A stretch of DNA of 64,000 bases from Paragorgia papillata (taxonomy: Eukaryota > Cnidaria > Anthozoa > Scleralcyonacea > Coralliidae), in the NCBI GenBank assembly GCA_035771165.1, contig JAWNZC010000348.1:5506501-5570500 (forward strand), given 5' to 3'. Below, piece after piece: positions 33,415 through 48,100 of this stretch. How positions within the stretch are numbered: position 1 is the first letter of the stretch; every line of letters starts with the position of its first letter. The position numbers were made by a program, and so were the translations under genes. The notes under the pieces are model-generated. The model worked only from the letters and a program-made list of their open reading frames with translations, made no database searches and had not been told where the DNA came from.

Positions 33415-35192
33415 TTACACCTACAGTGGAAAAATCATGTGACAAAAATAAGCCAATCAGATGCAACTAACAATGATAAATACAACAACATGAAAAGTCA
33501 CTTTCTACCTAACGTCGATCAGCCAACGAGGGATGTTAATTGTATAGGAGTTGAAATAACCCTTGGGCTGGGAAATAATATACGAGAAGCATTAAAAATC
33601 AACATGACTTCTAATTTCACAATTCAATTACACGTTTTATCACTGTAATATTGAAAACAAACTGTACACGACCATTATTGAAAATTCTTTTAAATGAATT
33701 TAATGTTACATAAATTACTATAAGCCTGGTTTCCATGCATACAATCGTCGTCGGAAACATCGGGGCAATCGCCAAAATCTTTCGTTTCCATAAAAAAAAG
33801 ATCAGTTGAGTCGCCCAGCGTTGGAATAAAGCAAAATAGATGTTCCCGAGCAGAGGTTAAACCATGTTGCTGCCTACTTGCTTGCTGCCGCAGCCGACAC
33901 GGCGAAGTACAGAATAAATAAGAACACCACCACCACCCCACATAAACTTTGCCTTCTGGCAAGAATCGTCATCGATCCAATCTTCGGATTGTTTCCGATC
34001 GTCCCAGTGATGTTTCCATATAATCGCTTGAGCATATATATGTACAGTTTGCAGCGATCGGGACCGATCGTATGCATGCACAAAACCATGCAGGCTTTAG
34101 TTTAAAACGCACCGTAATTCTTGGGTATTTCGATGTGATATTCGATATTAGTTTAACGGTTCAGCACACGTCTGTGTATAGATTTTGAAGCGTAATTTCT
34201 TTACAGTTGACCTTAAACAGAATATAAATACAAGAAACAATATACAAACAAATGTCACTAGGAAAATACAATGATCTAAAATACTCGTGAAAATTTACAA
34301 AATATAACACCTAGAAAATGCGTGTTTTGCTTCTAAGTTGTTTTAAGGTGGCTCCTAGAGTTTTAGTTTTTTCATGGCTTGTTAGGTTCAGTCATAGTCT
34401 ATGGTTATTGCTGTCTATATAAAATATAAAATAACTATTACATAAGTATTCTGTGTACTGAACTGCAGAAGGAGAACCACACTTATGAAGTATTTCTTGA
34501 ATAGTGCTAATATCTGCTGTTAACATGGTAATAATGGCGTTTGAAATTTGTCAAATTTTCACGGTTTTCGTCTATTTAGACGCATATCTCCAGTTTTTCT
34601 TCGGTCAAAATTTTTAAAAATTGTCATCTGGTCAGTTTTTTCCACATAGAACACTACAGCAAAATATTATGAAATTTTTAAAAACCTAAGTATGTTGTTT
34701 AAAGTTTTCCAATTTCTTTATGTACACAATTTTAAATAATTTTACTGAAGCAAATGTGTGATATTTGAGCATTCGTATCGCTCGGACGGCTGCTGACGTG
34801 AACAGAATATCAACTCGACAAGATTGCTATTTACGCATGTGCCGACGCCACACTCGTTACCAGTCTCTTCTTAAAATTACCGTAGGGAGCCACCTTAACT
34901 GCCATTTTTGTTCCTGCCTCATTCGAACACAAAGAAAATAATTTGAAATTTAACACGAAACCTTTGTGTCACAACCTTGGACGTCAGTCTTGAGTCGATA
35001 GTCATATACACCTTCGACAATATAAGAAGCAATTTAGTTTGTGCTGCTTTGAAATTCTAAGACAGCTATATAAAAATAACCAACTTTGATTTGCTCTTGA
35101 ATTTTTTACAGTACATAGGAAGATGCAATCGAAGTCTGATAAAGTGTTTTATACTTACATAAACTGTCGAAAATAGTTTTATTTCATGATAT
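33415..35192. other. Intergenic, degraded repeats
   Basis: 33720-34090 has imperfect inverted homology at its ends (CATACAATCG and CGATCGTATGCATGCA) and is probably another MITE-like element. Nothing coding is supported. Confidence 0.35.
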
Positions 35193-35304
35193 TTAACCCT
35201 TCCCAAAAGTGCATTTGGTACTTTATTATTTTACTCTGTCTAACACCAGACAATTTTATTCGTCAAAGAGAGACCTCTCAGCAAGCTGGGAGTAAAAGGG
35301 TTAA
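35193..35304. mobile_element. About 100-bp TTAACCC hairpin element, copy 3
   Basis: TTAACCCTT at left, AGGGTTAA at right, with the core ACTCTGTCTAACACCAGACAATTTTA. It belongs to the same family as 3524-3624. Confidence 0.7.
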
Positions 35305-35774
35305 CAACATTCGAGCGAAGGCCCTTCGTCAGAGAGAAACGTAAAGAGTGTAAACAAACAATGAGCTTATATAAGAAAGAATCATGTGATCAAAAATTAG
35401 TCCAATCATCTGACGGGTAATAAAATTCACTTTCACTATGCCCGCTTTCGTCCCAATTCATTTTTCGATGTCTTTTATATTAAAAAGTAATTTTAAAACC
35501 AAATTTTAAAACATTTGTCGGGCAATTTTAGCCTGCGAGGTCCGTACTCTAAAATTCCGGACCGCTCGTTAGCCAATCAGAAAGCAGGATTTTAAGGTAT
35601 TCCGGACCGGGAAAAAATTAAATTAGATATTTCGCATCTCATTATTAATTTGTTATTTTTATCTGATTGGCTAATTTTTTATCACATGATTATCTTTCTT
35701 ATATATATAAGCTCATTGTTTGTTTACACTCTTTACGTTTCTCTCTGACGAAGGGCCTTCGCTCGAAACGTTAG
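35303..35774. mobile_element. TIR element of about 470 bp
   Basis: Left TTCGAGCGAAGGCCCTTCGTC..AAACGTAAAGAGTGTAAAC and right GTTTACACTCTTTACGTTT..GACGAAGGGCCTTCGCTCGAA are inverted arms of over 90 bases, including GAGCTTATATAAG-type sequence. No transposase. Confidence 0.75.
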
Positions 35775-36093
35775 ACTCCTACATTCTCTGTTTCGGCAGT
35801 GTATCTAACCTTACTGTATTTCGATTGTTGTTTCAACACTGCCTACGCAGCACGCTACTTTTATTTCACTATTTGGAGTAAAAGGGTTAACCGAGGTTTT
35901 CAATAAATCTTTTTGTTATTTCTATTGTTTTTCGTAACCTGCTTTGTACTTTCCTTTCAGTACAAGTTTCTTTATCTTCGTGTTTTATGTATGTTTAAAT
36001 TCTGTGTGTGGGACTACCCAAAAAGTCAACCTATAAGACGTCCAAAAAAGCAATATGTCGTCAAGCTTCGTAGAGTCTTAAGATTTTAACATT

Positions 36094-36187
36094 TCAGAAA
36101 TCTGGTTTATTGCCTAGCTTTTTGAAATCATCTTTATAGTTAAGGTTACTCTCCTGGCTCCACGCGTAACTTATAAAGAGAGAAAAC
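36094..36187 (-). CDS. FYCO1: FYCO1 exon 17 (GOLD end, stop)
   Basis: Phase fits (1 base completing the codon, then 31 codons including TGA at 36094-36096). It reads KFSLFISYAW..., the position of the final GOLD strand. Acceptor CTCAGAG|G is acceptable but there is no strong motif; this exon is the weakest of the set. Confidence 0.5.
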
Positions 36188-39100
36188 CTCTGAGATAAGA
36201 GTAAAACTCTATATAATCCGTTCAAATTGCAGTTTAGATTTCTATGAAAACATTAATTTAGTGTTTCAACTTACTTTGAATTAGTGTTATCAAAAACAAA
36301 CATAACAATCCCAGAACACGTGATCTTCAGTTGCTTTATGACACATTGCTCATGAGAATTTATCTCACACAGTGGCATTAAAGTCTAAAAAGTTTAAAAA
36401 ATCTATGATAAACCTCAGTTTTCTTGTTGAACATAAATATAAGGTCGGAGCAATGACCACGAAAAAAAAAAAAAATTTAAAATCAATAGTATAGGTAGGC
36501 CCGCCCTCCATGTTTATATGAGCCCGACTACTGGCCCAGTTGAACGGGCTAGATCATGCATGGAACATCGATGCAATCGTTAACGACTGTTATAGCGGTG
36601 GTAGTGATTGACGTTTCGACGCCCTCAGCAGGGGTATTTATGTGTCTGGTTCATTATGTCACGATTGCGGTATGAAAAAAAATAAATTGTCTACTGTTTG
36701 TTTGTTTGTAACGCGTTAGGGATAAGTCTTCTGTAAGGTGTTGGTAATGGTTGTGATCGGTTTAATGGTTGTTCTAAGTTTGTGTAAATGGTGTAATATC
36801 TCACCTTTAGTTTATCTGTGTTTTCATCCTCTTTCATAGCGACACCAAAAAATACACCCTAAAAACGATTAAAACGATTATCATACTTGTTTAAAATGTA
36901 CCGAATACTGATTGCAGCCTTCAGGTTCGTAAAACTCACTATTTTCCTTTGCGCCAGTCAACAAGTCTGTATTAATAAAAGTATTGCTAAGCCTACGAGA
37001 GGTGTCCACCTACGAGATGTTTCCACCTACGAGATGTTTCCACCTACGAAAGGTGTCCACCTACGACAGCTGTCCACCTATGACAGGTGTCTACCTACGA
37101 GAAGTGTCCACTTAAGAGAGCTCTCCACCTACGAGAGGTGTCCACTTAAGTGTCTACCTACGAGAGGTGTTCACTTACGAGAGGTGTTCACTTACGAGTG
37201 GTGTTCACCTACGAGGGGTGTGCACTTACGAGAGCTGTCCACCTACGAGGGGTGTTCACTTAAGTGTCTACCTACGAGAGGTGTTCACTTACGAGAGGTG
37301 TCCACCTCCTACGACGGGTGTCCACTTACGAGAGGTGTCCTCCTACGAGGGGTGTCCACTTACGAGAGGTGTCCACCTCCTATGAGAGGGGTTCACCTAC
37401 GAGACGTATCCACTTACGAGAGGTGTCCACCTACGAGAGGTGTCTACCTACGAGGTGTCATACTAAAAGATGCTTGGGATAGCGTCATCTTATTTGTGGC
37501 TACGAGAGGTGGACACATCTCGTACAAAGGTGTCCACCTACGAGAGGTATCCACCTACGAGAAGTGTCGATCTACTAATAAGAAAATTGTTCAAAGGTAG
37601 ACGTTTGACTGTATCTACACAAGTAATCAGGAGTCGGCAAATGTGATCAATTAGAAATATCTACTGTGAAAAAATATATAGAGTGCTGCATAGACAGTGT
37701 TTTCAACAGAGCAAGTGAATAGATGCTAAATTGCTGGGATTTTTGTAACACTAAAAAAACTGACGTTTCGAGCGGGTTTCAGTCGGCTTAAATATGCTAA
37801 AAGAGTACATGCACCTCTTCTAATATATACTAATCAACATTCAGTAAATCATATCCTATGTACCTGAGGAGAAGTAGTGAACTCGATGACCACTTGAGAT
37901 TCAGCAACAACTATTGCATTTATTAAATACCGCTTTCCAGCTGGTATTGTAGCTTCCCTCCACAATCCAGTATCCCTGTTGTCGTTTGGTGTAAAAACGT
38001 CAGATTGAACGTTCAAATTATCGTTGACCATCAAAGAATTTAAAGAACCTCCAGAACTTTCAATTATTTCATAGTTTTCATCAGAATCAACACTGTTATC
38101 AGATTGCGTTTGGTTTGATCCTAAACTTGATCGTACTTCAGGGTGTCGTGTTTCATCTTTATTTCTTTCACCGGTTGGCGATGTTGGTTTTCCCAACGGG
38201 GTGGATGTCTGCCCCAAACTCGAGTCCCCTTCGCTGTCACTACCATAGGAACTAAAGCTTAAATTGCTGTCAGTTTGATCCAGTTGACTGGTACTGTTGA
38301 TCAAAGACGAATCGCTTTTCAGTTCTTTTTCTTTCTCATAACAAGCATTGCAAGAACGATAGGGCTTTCTAAATGTTAACACAAACCAGTTAGATTTACG
38401 ATAGTTATATATAAGTATAGGTTAAGAACCTCACCTGAAGTTTATTAGCGATATATAATCCCGAGGGCGAGGGATTTATATCGCTAATAAACTAAGGGTG
38501 AGGTTCTTAAGTTATTTATAACATGATCAAAGAGGTTTTCTACAGAATTCAATAGGAAAAGAACTTGTGACGAGGTTCTATTGCTATTGCGAGGTTTATA
38601 TATAAAAGGCTGGGGAGGTTCATGACCTGTATATAAACCGTGGTATATCAAAGAAAACCGACTTGATCATATTATAAGTTAGTTTACATGTACGATAGTG
38701 TAAATTTAAACTAGATAGGGGACAGAAAAAGTTGATTATATAATGAAATACAATAAGAAATCTAGTTCAACTTTCAAATCACAATGGGGTTGCATAGATA
38801 TATATGGGTGACAGAATAGTTGTATCAGGAACGCTGTATCTGATGAACGGGCCGGGCCCCGAAAACGTTTAAAATTATATTAAGAAGTTTATAAATAAAC
38901 GTTATACCCAATTTTATATGCAGAATAGCTTACGAAATTATACAAAAGCGCAGTTTGAAGTAAGAAAGGACTGAGTCCAAATTTAAAGTTGTTTTTTTGT
39001 AAAAATGACAAGGCAATTATTATGAATAATTGTCCAGAAAACAAAACGATGAAAGTCAGCAACACATGGTGAGCAAATACGAATTAAAAATTACGTTATC

Positions 39101-42100
39101 AACTGGACAGTTAGTAGTTGTTACCTGCTATGAATAGTTTTCACAAAATTATCAGAACATGCATGACAGAAAACATTCCCACAAAATCTACAGTGATGCT
39201 ACAAAGATAACAAAGATAATTATAATTTTCAAAGACTGGTATAGTATTAATCATTTGAAAAAACTTATTGATCGTGGTAATTGGCAATATACTTGAGATT
39301 AAAGCCCCGCTAACATGCACGACCAAGTTGTTTTTTTATACGTTTTATTTGTTCGTGTGTTTAACACAAATTCACAAGTTTTTCCTTGACAAGAAGCCGT
39401 GTTCAAAACTGGTCATGTCAGGTTTTGGAGAAGAATACGTATACTCGTGTAAACTCGTGAAGAATTACACAGGCGATATTTTCTGCGATTTACCTCCTTC
39501 TGACACATGCAATAGAACGGATTAACTTACGAATGTATTGAAGAATTGGTGCCAAACTATATGGTTCGATACTTTCGAGAGTCATGCATTCAATCCCATG
39601 CGTCAGGATGAGAAAAATCGCAGCAATCTGTGTAAGACTCTAAGACCTTTAGAGTATTTTATACGACGTTCTGTAACATATTGCATTGTGTAAAATTTTC
39701 CCCAAAGTGCAAGAAATAGCAATTCAAAGACGTTCAATTTCAAACTTTCCCGGGTACGCGTGTGTCCCCGAACCCCCCTAAAGGTTTTTCACGCCGATGG
39801 CACTCGCACTGTCCACCTCAGTTTTCGGATCCCAGCGCCGCCCGGCGTCATCTGATACTCTACCTCTTACAAATCAAAGAGAGCGTATACTGGGAAGCAA
39901 AAAAAGGTTAAGGATAAAGCTTTATACATGAATCTAATAAGTAAATAAACCCAGTAACGTTTTATCTATCATTCTTACCTTTCGTACAAATAAAGAAAAT
40001 TCGACATTGCAGTGAGGACAATGTGCGACATCTTTATCTTCAACCCAGGTTTCGGATAATCTAGTTTTCATATCAAATTCTAGTTGGTTAGATCGCTTCC
40101 ACAGTTCTGACTTGTCACTAGTTTCAAAATAAATAAAATAAATTTTACACTTTAAGAAATATAACTCCAAGACAACCTTGCGAGCCGTGTTTCTTGCTTT
40201 GTTTCTTGGCTAAGTGAGAGGCATGGTTCCAATGAATGGTTCCAAGAAAATTGGACAGGTCCCTTTGAGTCATCCCTTTTAATCTCGACCAATATACTAT
40301 AACATACATGTTTGCAAAGAATTGTATAGGAAGAATGAACAATCTTGCTCAAACTCAATCAACATGCTCTCTAAACCTGGCTTACCTCAGAAGTGAAATT
40401 AGTTTCGCTTTCAACTGTCCAATATCTTCTTCCAACTCCATCTTTTCATGTTCAAGAAGATTTTCCTTTTGGCTCTTTTGTTCTTTAATTTCGTTGATAG
40501 TTTTTCTATATTCTTTGTCTCTTTCTTTTGCTTTCTCGTATTGTTTCTTTGACAACATCAATGTACTTTCCATAGATTGAATTTCTTGTTTGTCAGCCTC
40601 TATGTTATCGTTTAATACCTTAACCTAAAATAAACAATTTTATCCATTGTTAATCCCCAGCATACACAAATGTCTACCCCAAAATATGCACAATTCCAGG
40701 CTGTCCTGAATAAAGTATTTTTCTTCATGGCAGCAAGATCCAGGGCCGCCGAAAGAAATTTTGGGCCCCTGGCCAAAAAAATATTTGTGGGCCCTGCATG
40801 TTTGTCTTATTCAATCAAACTGTAAATGGGACTCGTGGTAGTAAATTGAAAAGGCTATAGAGGTCCACCATGACGGTAATAACAAAGTGACAAAAGCTCC
40901 AATAGCACTATATTAAAGCCGTACAATTAGAGCCACTATGATAGTGACAAATCATTAGGAACCCAATGTAATGATCAACACTAAAACTTCAGTTGTTGAT
41001 TATTATAGAACTGAATTTATTGTTCAACATTTAAGATAATGTATTCTTTTGCTTTGTTTCGTTAAAAATGGGCCTCTTTCGACCGTGGGCCCTGGCAAGA
41101 TCCCAACTTTCTGGAATTTCCTGAATGACAAAAATTTGGTATTTTTTTCATCATTTGCCATACATCCAATAGTTTTGGAAATATTGACAGTAGGCACTCT
41201 TGGATTAAGCCTAAACTACAGTAGGCCAGGAAGTCTATAAAGTGAGTCGTGAATACTAAAGGCATTTTCTTTCTAATTCTTATTTCTAACTTTGGCTTGA
41301 AATAAAATAAATTAAATAACAAAACGTTCCCGCGAACAAGTGATAGAAAAATTCCCTCGCAGCTCTGCTGCCGGACATTTTCCATGTGCAGCACTAATTT
41401 CTCGACTGCATTTAGAAAGTGGTTTTGAGATACATACGTGTTAATAATTATATTGCCTGCGTACATGGTGCACATGCTCATACTTCAATAACTGGGTTCT
41501 CACAATTATTATCACCATTACATGTGAACAGTTTCTTAAACTGTAGAATTCTAAGAAATAATCTAAAAATTCCAAGTTTTAAGCAATCTTATCGGCTCGC
41601 CATTGTAAATGCCCATAAAAGATCGGCTGCTCACATTTTAACTACTACTTAAATTTAATTAATCATGAACTTTATTCGTGCATATAGGAGATTGGGCCGT
41701 GGAAAGCAGGGAGAGAGGCTGGGTTGGCATTTGCATTAAGTGTATATTGGAAAAATGCTTACTTCATGTTTAAGAAGTTTGATTTCGTTTGTTAGTTTCT
41801 TTTTCTCAGTTTGCCAAGTTCCGTTTCTTTCCTTCAACTTGTTCTCTAGTCCAGTAATGATTTCCTCGTTTTCTTCAATCTTATCTTTCAATACAATTGC
41901 TTCTTGCTTTTCTTTAGACAGTTCCTAAAGGGAAAATATATAACCAAAAAATACTAATTTAAAATACAAAAACCAATGTATTTCAGTATTTTGTGACTTA
42001 TGCTGACATTTTGTATGTTTTCTATCGGTAAAATCTTCATCAATGCCAAACCTTTCACTGTGTAAGGGTGTCTCCTTTTAAAATAAGTCAACCTTTGTGT

Positions 42101-45100
42101 TACCGAAGTTATATATCACGAAGAACCACGCCAATTTGTCGACAAATTTAAAATTTCCACCCCCTCCTGCATACTCAATGTCATGTTTCTCGACAACCCT
42201 GAGCATAGCCTCTTTATTATACGTACTGGTATATCAATGAAGGTTATGTTTATTTTAGGAAGTCCCCAGAGCAATTAAAAATCATTTGAGTGTTGATTTT
42301 TGAAAATTTCAGTACTATTTGTACACTGCTATATTTTTACCAATTCTACTGCAACACATTTTCGAACAAGTTTCCGAAACTTGTTTCAAAAAATAGAACA
42401 GTGTTCTAATCAGGGAAACTTGGTTTCGGAAACATTTCAACATACACTGGAAACTTTTATTTCTGAAAACGTGTTTCGGTAACTTGTTTCGGAAATTTTC
42501 TCTAGTGTATGCCGGGCTTACCAGCAACGTAAATTCGTTTTACTAAAATACTGTCGTTTGCACCTAAGTGGAAACACCGCCCGTCAAAACATGTTCTAAA
42601 CATGTTCAAAAGTTAACCGTTTTGAAATTGACACCGTGGGATTGGCAAGACGTGATTGGCTGAGAGCACTAAACATGTACGTATCGAAGGGAAACATAAC
42701 ATGTTTATGTTTGACGTTGACATGGAACATGTTTTGACGGGCGGTGTTTCCACTAGGTGCAGCGACTGTATACATACCTTAATTTCTCCGTCATATTTGA
42801 GAGCTTGAGAACTCAGCTGAAATCTCAAAGATGAAACTTCCTGATCCATTGTGCACTGCAAACTAGTCAGTTGTTCCTGACACACAACCAATTTCTCCTC
42901 ACACTCACTTTTTTTCTGAACAAGCAATTTGACTTCCTCTTTCATTGTCTCAGATTCATTCGTAATTGCATCACAAGTCGTTCTCATCGTAGATAATTCA
43001 GCTTGACATTTCTCAGAATAGGTCTCCTTCTCATCTACCTCTTTTCTGTTCTTCGCTAACTCCCCTTGTAATTTTTCAAGTTCTTCTAAAACAACCATTT
43101 TTTCATCTTTCACTGTATTCAACTGTTCAGCAATTTCGGAAACTTCGTTTTCATTAATTAATCGCAAATAACTTTCCTCTTGTAATTTATCGTCGACTAC
43201 TTGTAGCTTTGATTCAAGACTTGATTTTTCTTTAAGCGTACAAGTTATTTCCTCCTCGAATCTACTTTTGTCTTCTTCTAACAAACGGACACGATCGTCC
43301 AACTCAGTTCTATATCTCTAAGCAAAGACGACAAAAAAACATTAATTGAGACCATAAACTGAGACATATATGGAGACATTTAAATTGAAAAGCCTACTTA
43401 ATATTTTGGAATATATAAACCAGGCTTCAGTGTAAAAATATTCATTCATTATATATAATGAGGTTATAAAAACAGTTTTCAACAGTAAATTCATCTACTC
43501 TTTTCTCAAACTCAGTGATACACGAGTAAAGCACAAACGCTGTCAAGACGTTGGTAAATGTGCTGATCTTAATTAGCATAACATTTCGACAACTTTTGCC
43601 TCAAATGTTCTCTTTAAATCCTGATTCGTTTGAAAAGTTACACCACACACTGGAAAGTGTTTAATATCTGGTACAAAAACAGCTATCACATCGTTTTTCA
43701 ACACACGTCTCGGTGTTTTCAAATCAGATAATAAACGGTTTCTCGTGTATGATAAGTATTGCATCAAACATATGTAGAATACAAGTTCAGGGTTTTAAAA
43801 AGTCATTAATTTTTGCAGTAAGTTGTATAGGTATAACAAATCAACAACAAACATAAGCTGGAAAGCGGGGTAAACATTTTTCAAACATATTTTCTAAGGA
43901 AATCGCGCGTGTTCCGCCATTGGCGGGTATTATATCGAGTGATAGGAATAGGGAGACCGGACAATGGTGGAAAAGCTGGTCAAAATAATGCTTAAAATAA
44001 AACTTTGCACACATGTATTTGTACAATACCGCCGAGTTCGACAAATAAAACCCAATGTCAACACAATAATGGACCAAGATCACTGTACGAGAATCATCAG
44101 TTTCTTCCCCAGTCCTTTCAAAATATCAAACCCGGCAATTAATGTATTTTGGACCATCATGACGTCACCAACACCCTCGTTATAAGTCAACGACTTACTT
44201 AGATTTTCGAGTCATCTTCGCAGTGCGGTGTAACATTTTTAGGTAAAACACGTTATTCTCTTGGCAATGCGTAATACGAGAAAAAAAAATTGCTACAGCC
44301 ACACGATGCTTCGCAAAGCCTCGCCGTTTTTCTTGTTGTGAAATATAATGAACATAAAAATTAAATCGCAGCACAAGCAACAACACAAATAGCAGAAATG
44401 ACATACCTCCGCTTCTTGTCTATCAAGACATAACTGAGTATTTTCATTCTTCAGATCTTCAGCTTGTCTGAGTAACCTACACGTAAAGAGCAGATATTAA
44501 AGGGGAATGGCATTAAAAATAAAGTTTGTCTAATTTGAAAGAACTCATAAAATTGTAATAGAAGATCTTTTACAACTTTTTCGTATCTTTCTGCGTTTTC
44601 AAGATATTTCAATTTGTTTGATATGTAAATGAGATGGTCTCTGACGTCAGGAGTGGGGTAAAATATTTTCATACAGAGCAAAATCACTTACATATCTAAC
44701 ATGAAATGTTCAGCGTCGCAAGGAGTTTTTATGTGCACAGTTTCAAATGATTTCGCTGAACAAACTTAGAGATATAACTAGTTTTGCTACATGTGAAAAT
44801 ATTTTACCCCACACCTGACGTAAGAGACCATTCATTTACATATTAAACAAATAGAAATATCTTGAAAACGAAGAGAGATACGAAAAAGTTGTAAAGGATG
44901 TTCTATTACAATTTTATGAGTTCTTTCAAATTAGACAAACTTAATTTCCATTGCCAATGTCCTTTAAACAAGTTTTCTTTTAATGTTTTAACTCCTTCAT
45001 AACTGAATGAGTCTTCTGGGACTGATGCAGACTTTAGTATTTTACTCTGGCAAACGCCAGACGATTTTACTTGTCAATGGGAGAGCTCCCAGTCACCAAG

Positions 45101-48100
45101 GGGTTAAACAAATAAATATTTTCCCCCGTGTTTCCATGCATGAGTTATAAGAAACGCAAGAGAAAATTTGGGAGAACGAGAAATGGCGATGAAAACATAA
45201 GTCCGACAGACGAGAGCTTCTATATTTCGAGCTCTCGAAAACGTTTACAAGTGCTTATATACACCTGAATGAAAACTGAGAAAATGTTTTCTAAATGGTT
45301 ACTGACCTGCACAAATCAGAATATCGATTCTCCTAACGATCCAGCAAAATAGGCAAGTAAGCAAGCACAAAGCCCAACTAACCAGAAGTTCATTCAAATA
45401 TATGAACACGCCTGTCAGCCAACCATCAAATTGTTTTTCCCAATGTTATTTTATAATACAAACTAGAAATATATAGCCGTAACAAAGGAAAGCAAGCATA
45501 GACAGACAGTCTTGTAAGCCTTCCGTATACATGCAGTCATGACGACAGCCTATGTTTAGTATACATAACCTCTCTTTTTCAAAAAAAAAAAGATTTTATT
45601 ATTTCAACATGTGTTATTTATAATGTTTAATACAACAGTCGTAACCCGATGTACTTTTGCATGCACGAAGTAAATTAGATCCTAAAAACACTTACCTCTC
45701 AACTTCTAACGAAAGAGTTTCAGAACCAGTCTTAATTAAGTTTTTCTCGTGGGCAATTTTTTCCAAAGCTTCCTCATACACCTTCAACTGTTCTTCAGCT
45801 TCGTTTAAATCGTTGACAAGCATCTGACATTGTTCTTCAATAAAACTTTCATTAGACGGCGATGCAACAACCTCCTTCGTTGTTCTGTCTATGCCACGTA
45901 ACTTGTAAGAACGATGCTTTGACAAAACCTTGTCCGTTCTTTCAAACGTATCCTCAAGCTTTTGAACTTTCAATTTTACTGCATTGCACTCTTCATCTTG
46001 CCCGCGATACGTCTCAGCATATCCTTCAAGTTCATTTTGCTTTGATGTTAATTTTGTTAGCAATACTTCCAGCTCGTTTTTCAACTGGCTATTTTCATCT
46101 GTTAACAAATTCAAACGTCGTTCGAGTGTTTTATTTTCTGAATCTTTAACTTCTAAACCTTTTTCCTTATCGAGCAATTGTGTTTTATAGTACGACTCAA
46201 AATCATCAAAAGATGAAAAAACTAAGCCATTTACGTTCTCAAATGCTTCTTGCAACTTTTCTTGTTCTAAGGTTTTTATTCTCAACTTTGCTTCACTTTC
46301 TTCAAGTTTATTTCTTAAACATAATTCACATGCTTGTGATTCTTTCAATTTGGACTTTAAGTCATTATTTTCTTCCACGGTTATTCTTTTATCACTCCCT
46401 TGCGTTTCTAGTTTTTCTTTTAAACAACATATTTCCTTTTCGAAATCCTCCTGGTTCGTTTTTGCAAGCGTCAGTTGTTGCTCTATGTCAGTTAGATTAT
46501 TTCGACAATCTTCGTAATTCAATGAAACCTCTTGAAGTTTACAATTTAAAGAATCTATTTCATCTTTGTCTTGGCTCGCAGCATTATCTGCATTTTTCAA
46601 TTTATTCTGTAGCTCAGTGACTTGTAGCGCAGACTCTTTCGAAGCTAGATTTGACAGGTTACCATAATTCTCAGTAAGTTGAGCAAGTTGTACGCTAGAA
46701 TCTCGCGATAAACGATCCCTCTCTTCGGAAAGTCTCTGGATTTCATTTTCAGCCTTGTATATTTTAGAATCTATTGTCGCCTTCCATTTCAGAATATACT
46801 GATGAAGACGTGATACTTCTAGAGTCACATCAACAACATTAAGTTGTACTTCATCGTTTGAGGAATTGCTGCTCACTCCAATTCCATCGTCAGTTAGTTT
46901 TTCCTTTTCAAACTCTCTCGTAATCATCTGCTTCAAAGCAGATAGTTCGGCATTGAGGGCGACCAGTGGATCAACTCTTTCGTTCTTAGAAAGAAAAGAC
47001 ATGAATACAATGTAACTACTGTACATTTTAGTAAACACTACAATGTTACTGGTGCTGCTACAAACTGTAGAGTTTTTATTAACATCATTATCATCGTACT
47101 CGTAAATATTGTAATCACAGGCATAATTAATTATAATTTCATGATTCATCATCATCATCATCATCAAGCTACATATCCCGAGTGAAAAACCCTGCTTAAC
47201 AACCCCAACCTTTCTCTAACGTTACAATCAAGTAAATCTTATCTACGAAGCAGAAGACACACACACAGAGGAGTTAATCCATTAACTGTACTTACAACAA
47301 AATCTGTTGTACTTGCAATACTTCCGCCACTGTTCCTTCTCGTTCTTCTTTCAAATCCATCTGTAAACGTCCTGTATTAATAAAACAGATACATTATATT
47401 TGATTAGAAAGAAAGGAAATAGATACATACATAAATACACACATACATACAAGGAAGGAAGGAAAGAAGGGAGGGAGGAAGGAAGGAAGGAAGGAAGGAA
47501 GGAAGGAAGGAAGGAAGGAAGGAAGGAAGGAAGGAAGGAAGGAAGGAAGGAAGGAAGGAAGGAAGGAAGGAAGGAAGGAAGGAAGGAAGGAAGGAAGGAA
47601 GGAAGGAAGGGAAGGAAGGGAAGGAAGGGAAGGAAGGGAAGGAAGGGAAGGAAGGGAAGGAAGGGAAGGAAGGGAAGGAAGGGAAGGAAGGAAGGAAGGA
47701 AGGGAAGGAAGGGAAGGAAGGGAAGGAAGGGAAGGAAGGGAAGGAAAGGAAGGAAGGAAGGAAGGAAGGAAGGGAAGGAAGGAAGGAAGGGAAGGAAGGG
47801 AAGGAAGGGAAGGAAGGGAAGGAGGGAGGAAGGGAAGGAGGGAGGGAGGAAGGGAAGGAGGGAGGGAGGGAGGGAGGGAGGGAGGGAGGGAGGGAGGGAG
47901 GGAGGGAGGGAGGGAGGGAGGGAGGGAGGGAGGAGGGAGGAGGGAGGGAGGGAGGGAGGGAGGGAGGGAGGGAGGGAGGGAGGGAGGGAGGGAGGGAGGG
48001 AGGGAGGGAAGGAAGGAAGGAAGGAAGGAAGGAAGGAAGGAAGGAAGGAAGGAAGGAAGGAAGGAAGGAAGGAAGGAAGGAAGGAAGGAAGGAAGGAAGG

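Noticed and set aside
33690..34105. Short overlapping frames on both strands
   Set aside because: There is no domain or splice support; the region has inverted-repeat ends typical of a small element.
36887..37600. 237-codon plus-strand frame rich in HLREVSTYER
   Set aside because: It reads a 17-bp minisatellite; the unit length makes all frames open.
36887..37600. CRISPR-like array
   Set aside because: The repeats are contiguous without spacers and the genome is eukaryotic.
39268..39525. 85-codon plus-strand frame with several cysteines
   Set aside because: It lies across a FYCO1 intron on the opposite strand with no recognisable motif or start context.
46985..47167. N-terminal extension of FYCO1 exon 7 beginning with a methionine run
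   Set aside because: It reads a CAT/ATG microsatellite and lies upstream of a good acceptor that matches the exon 6 phase.
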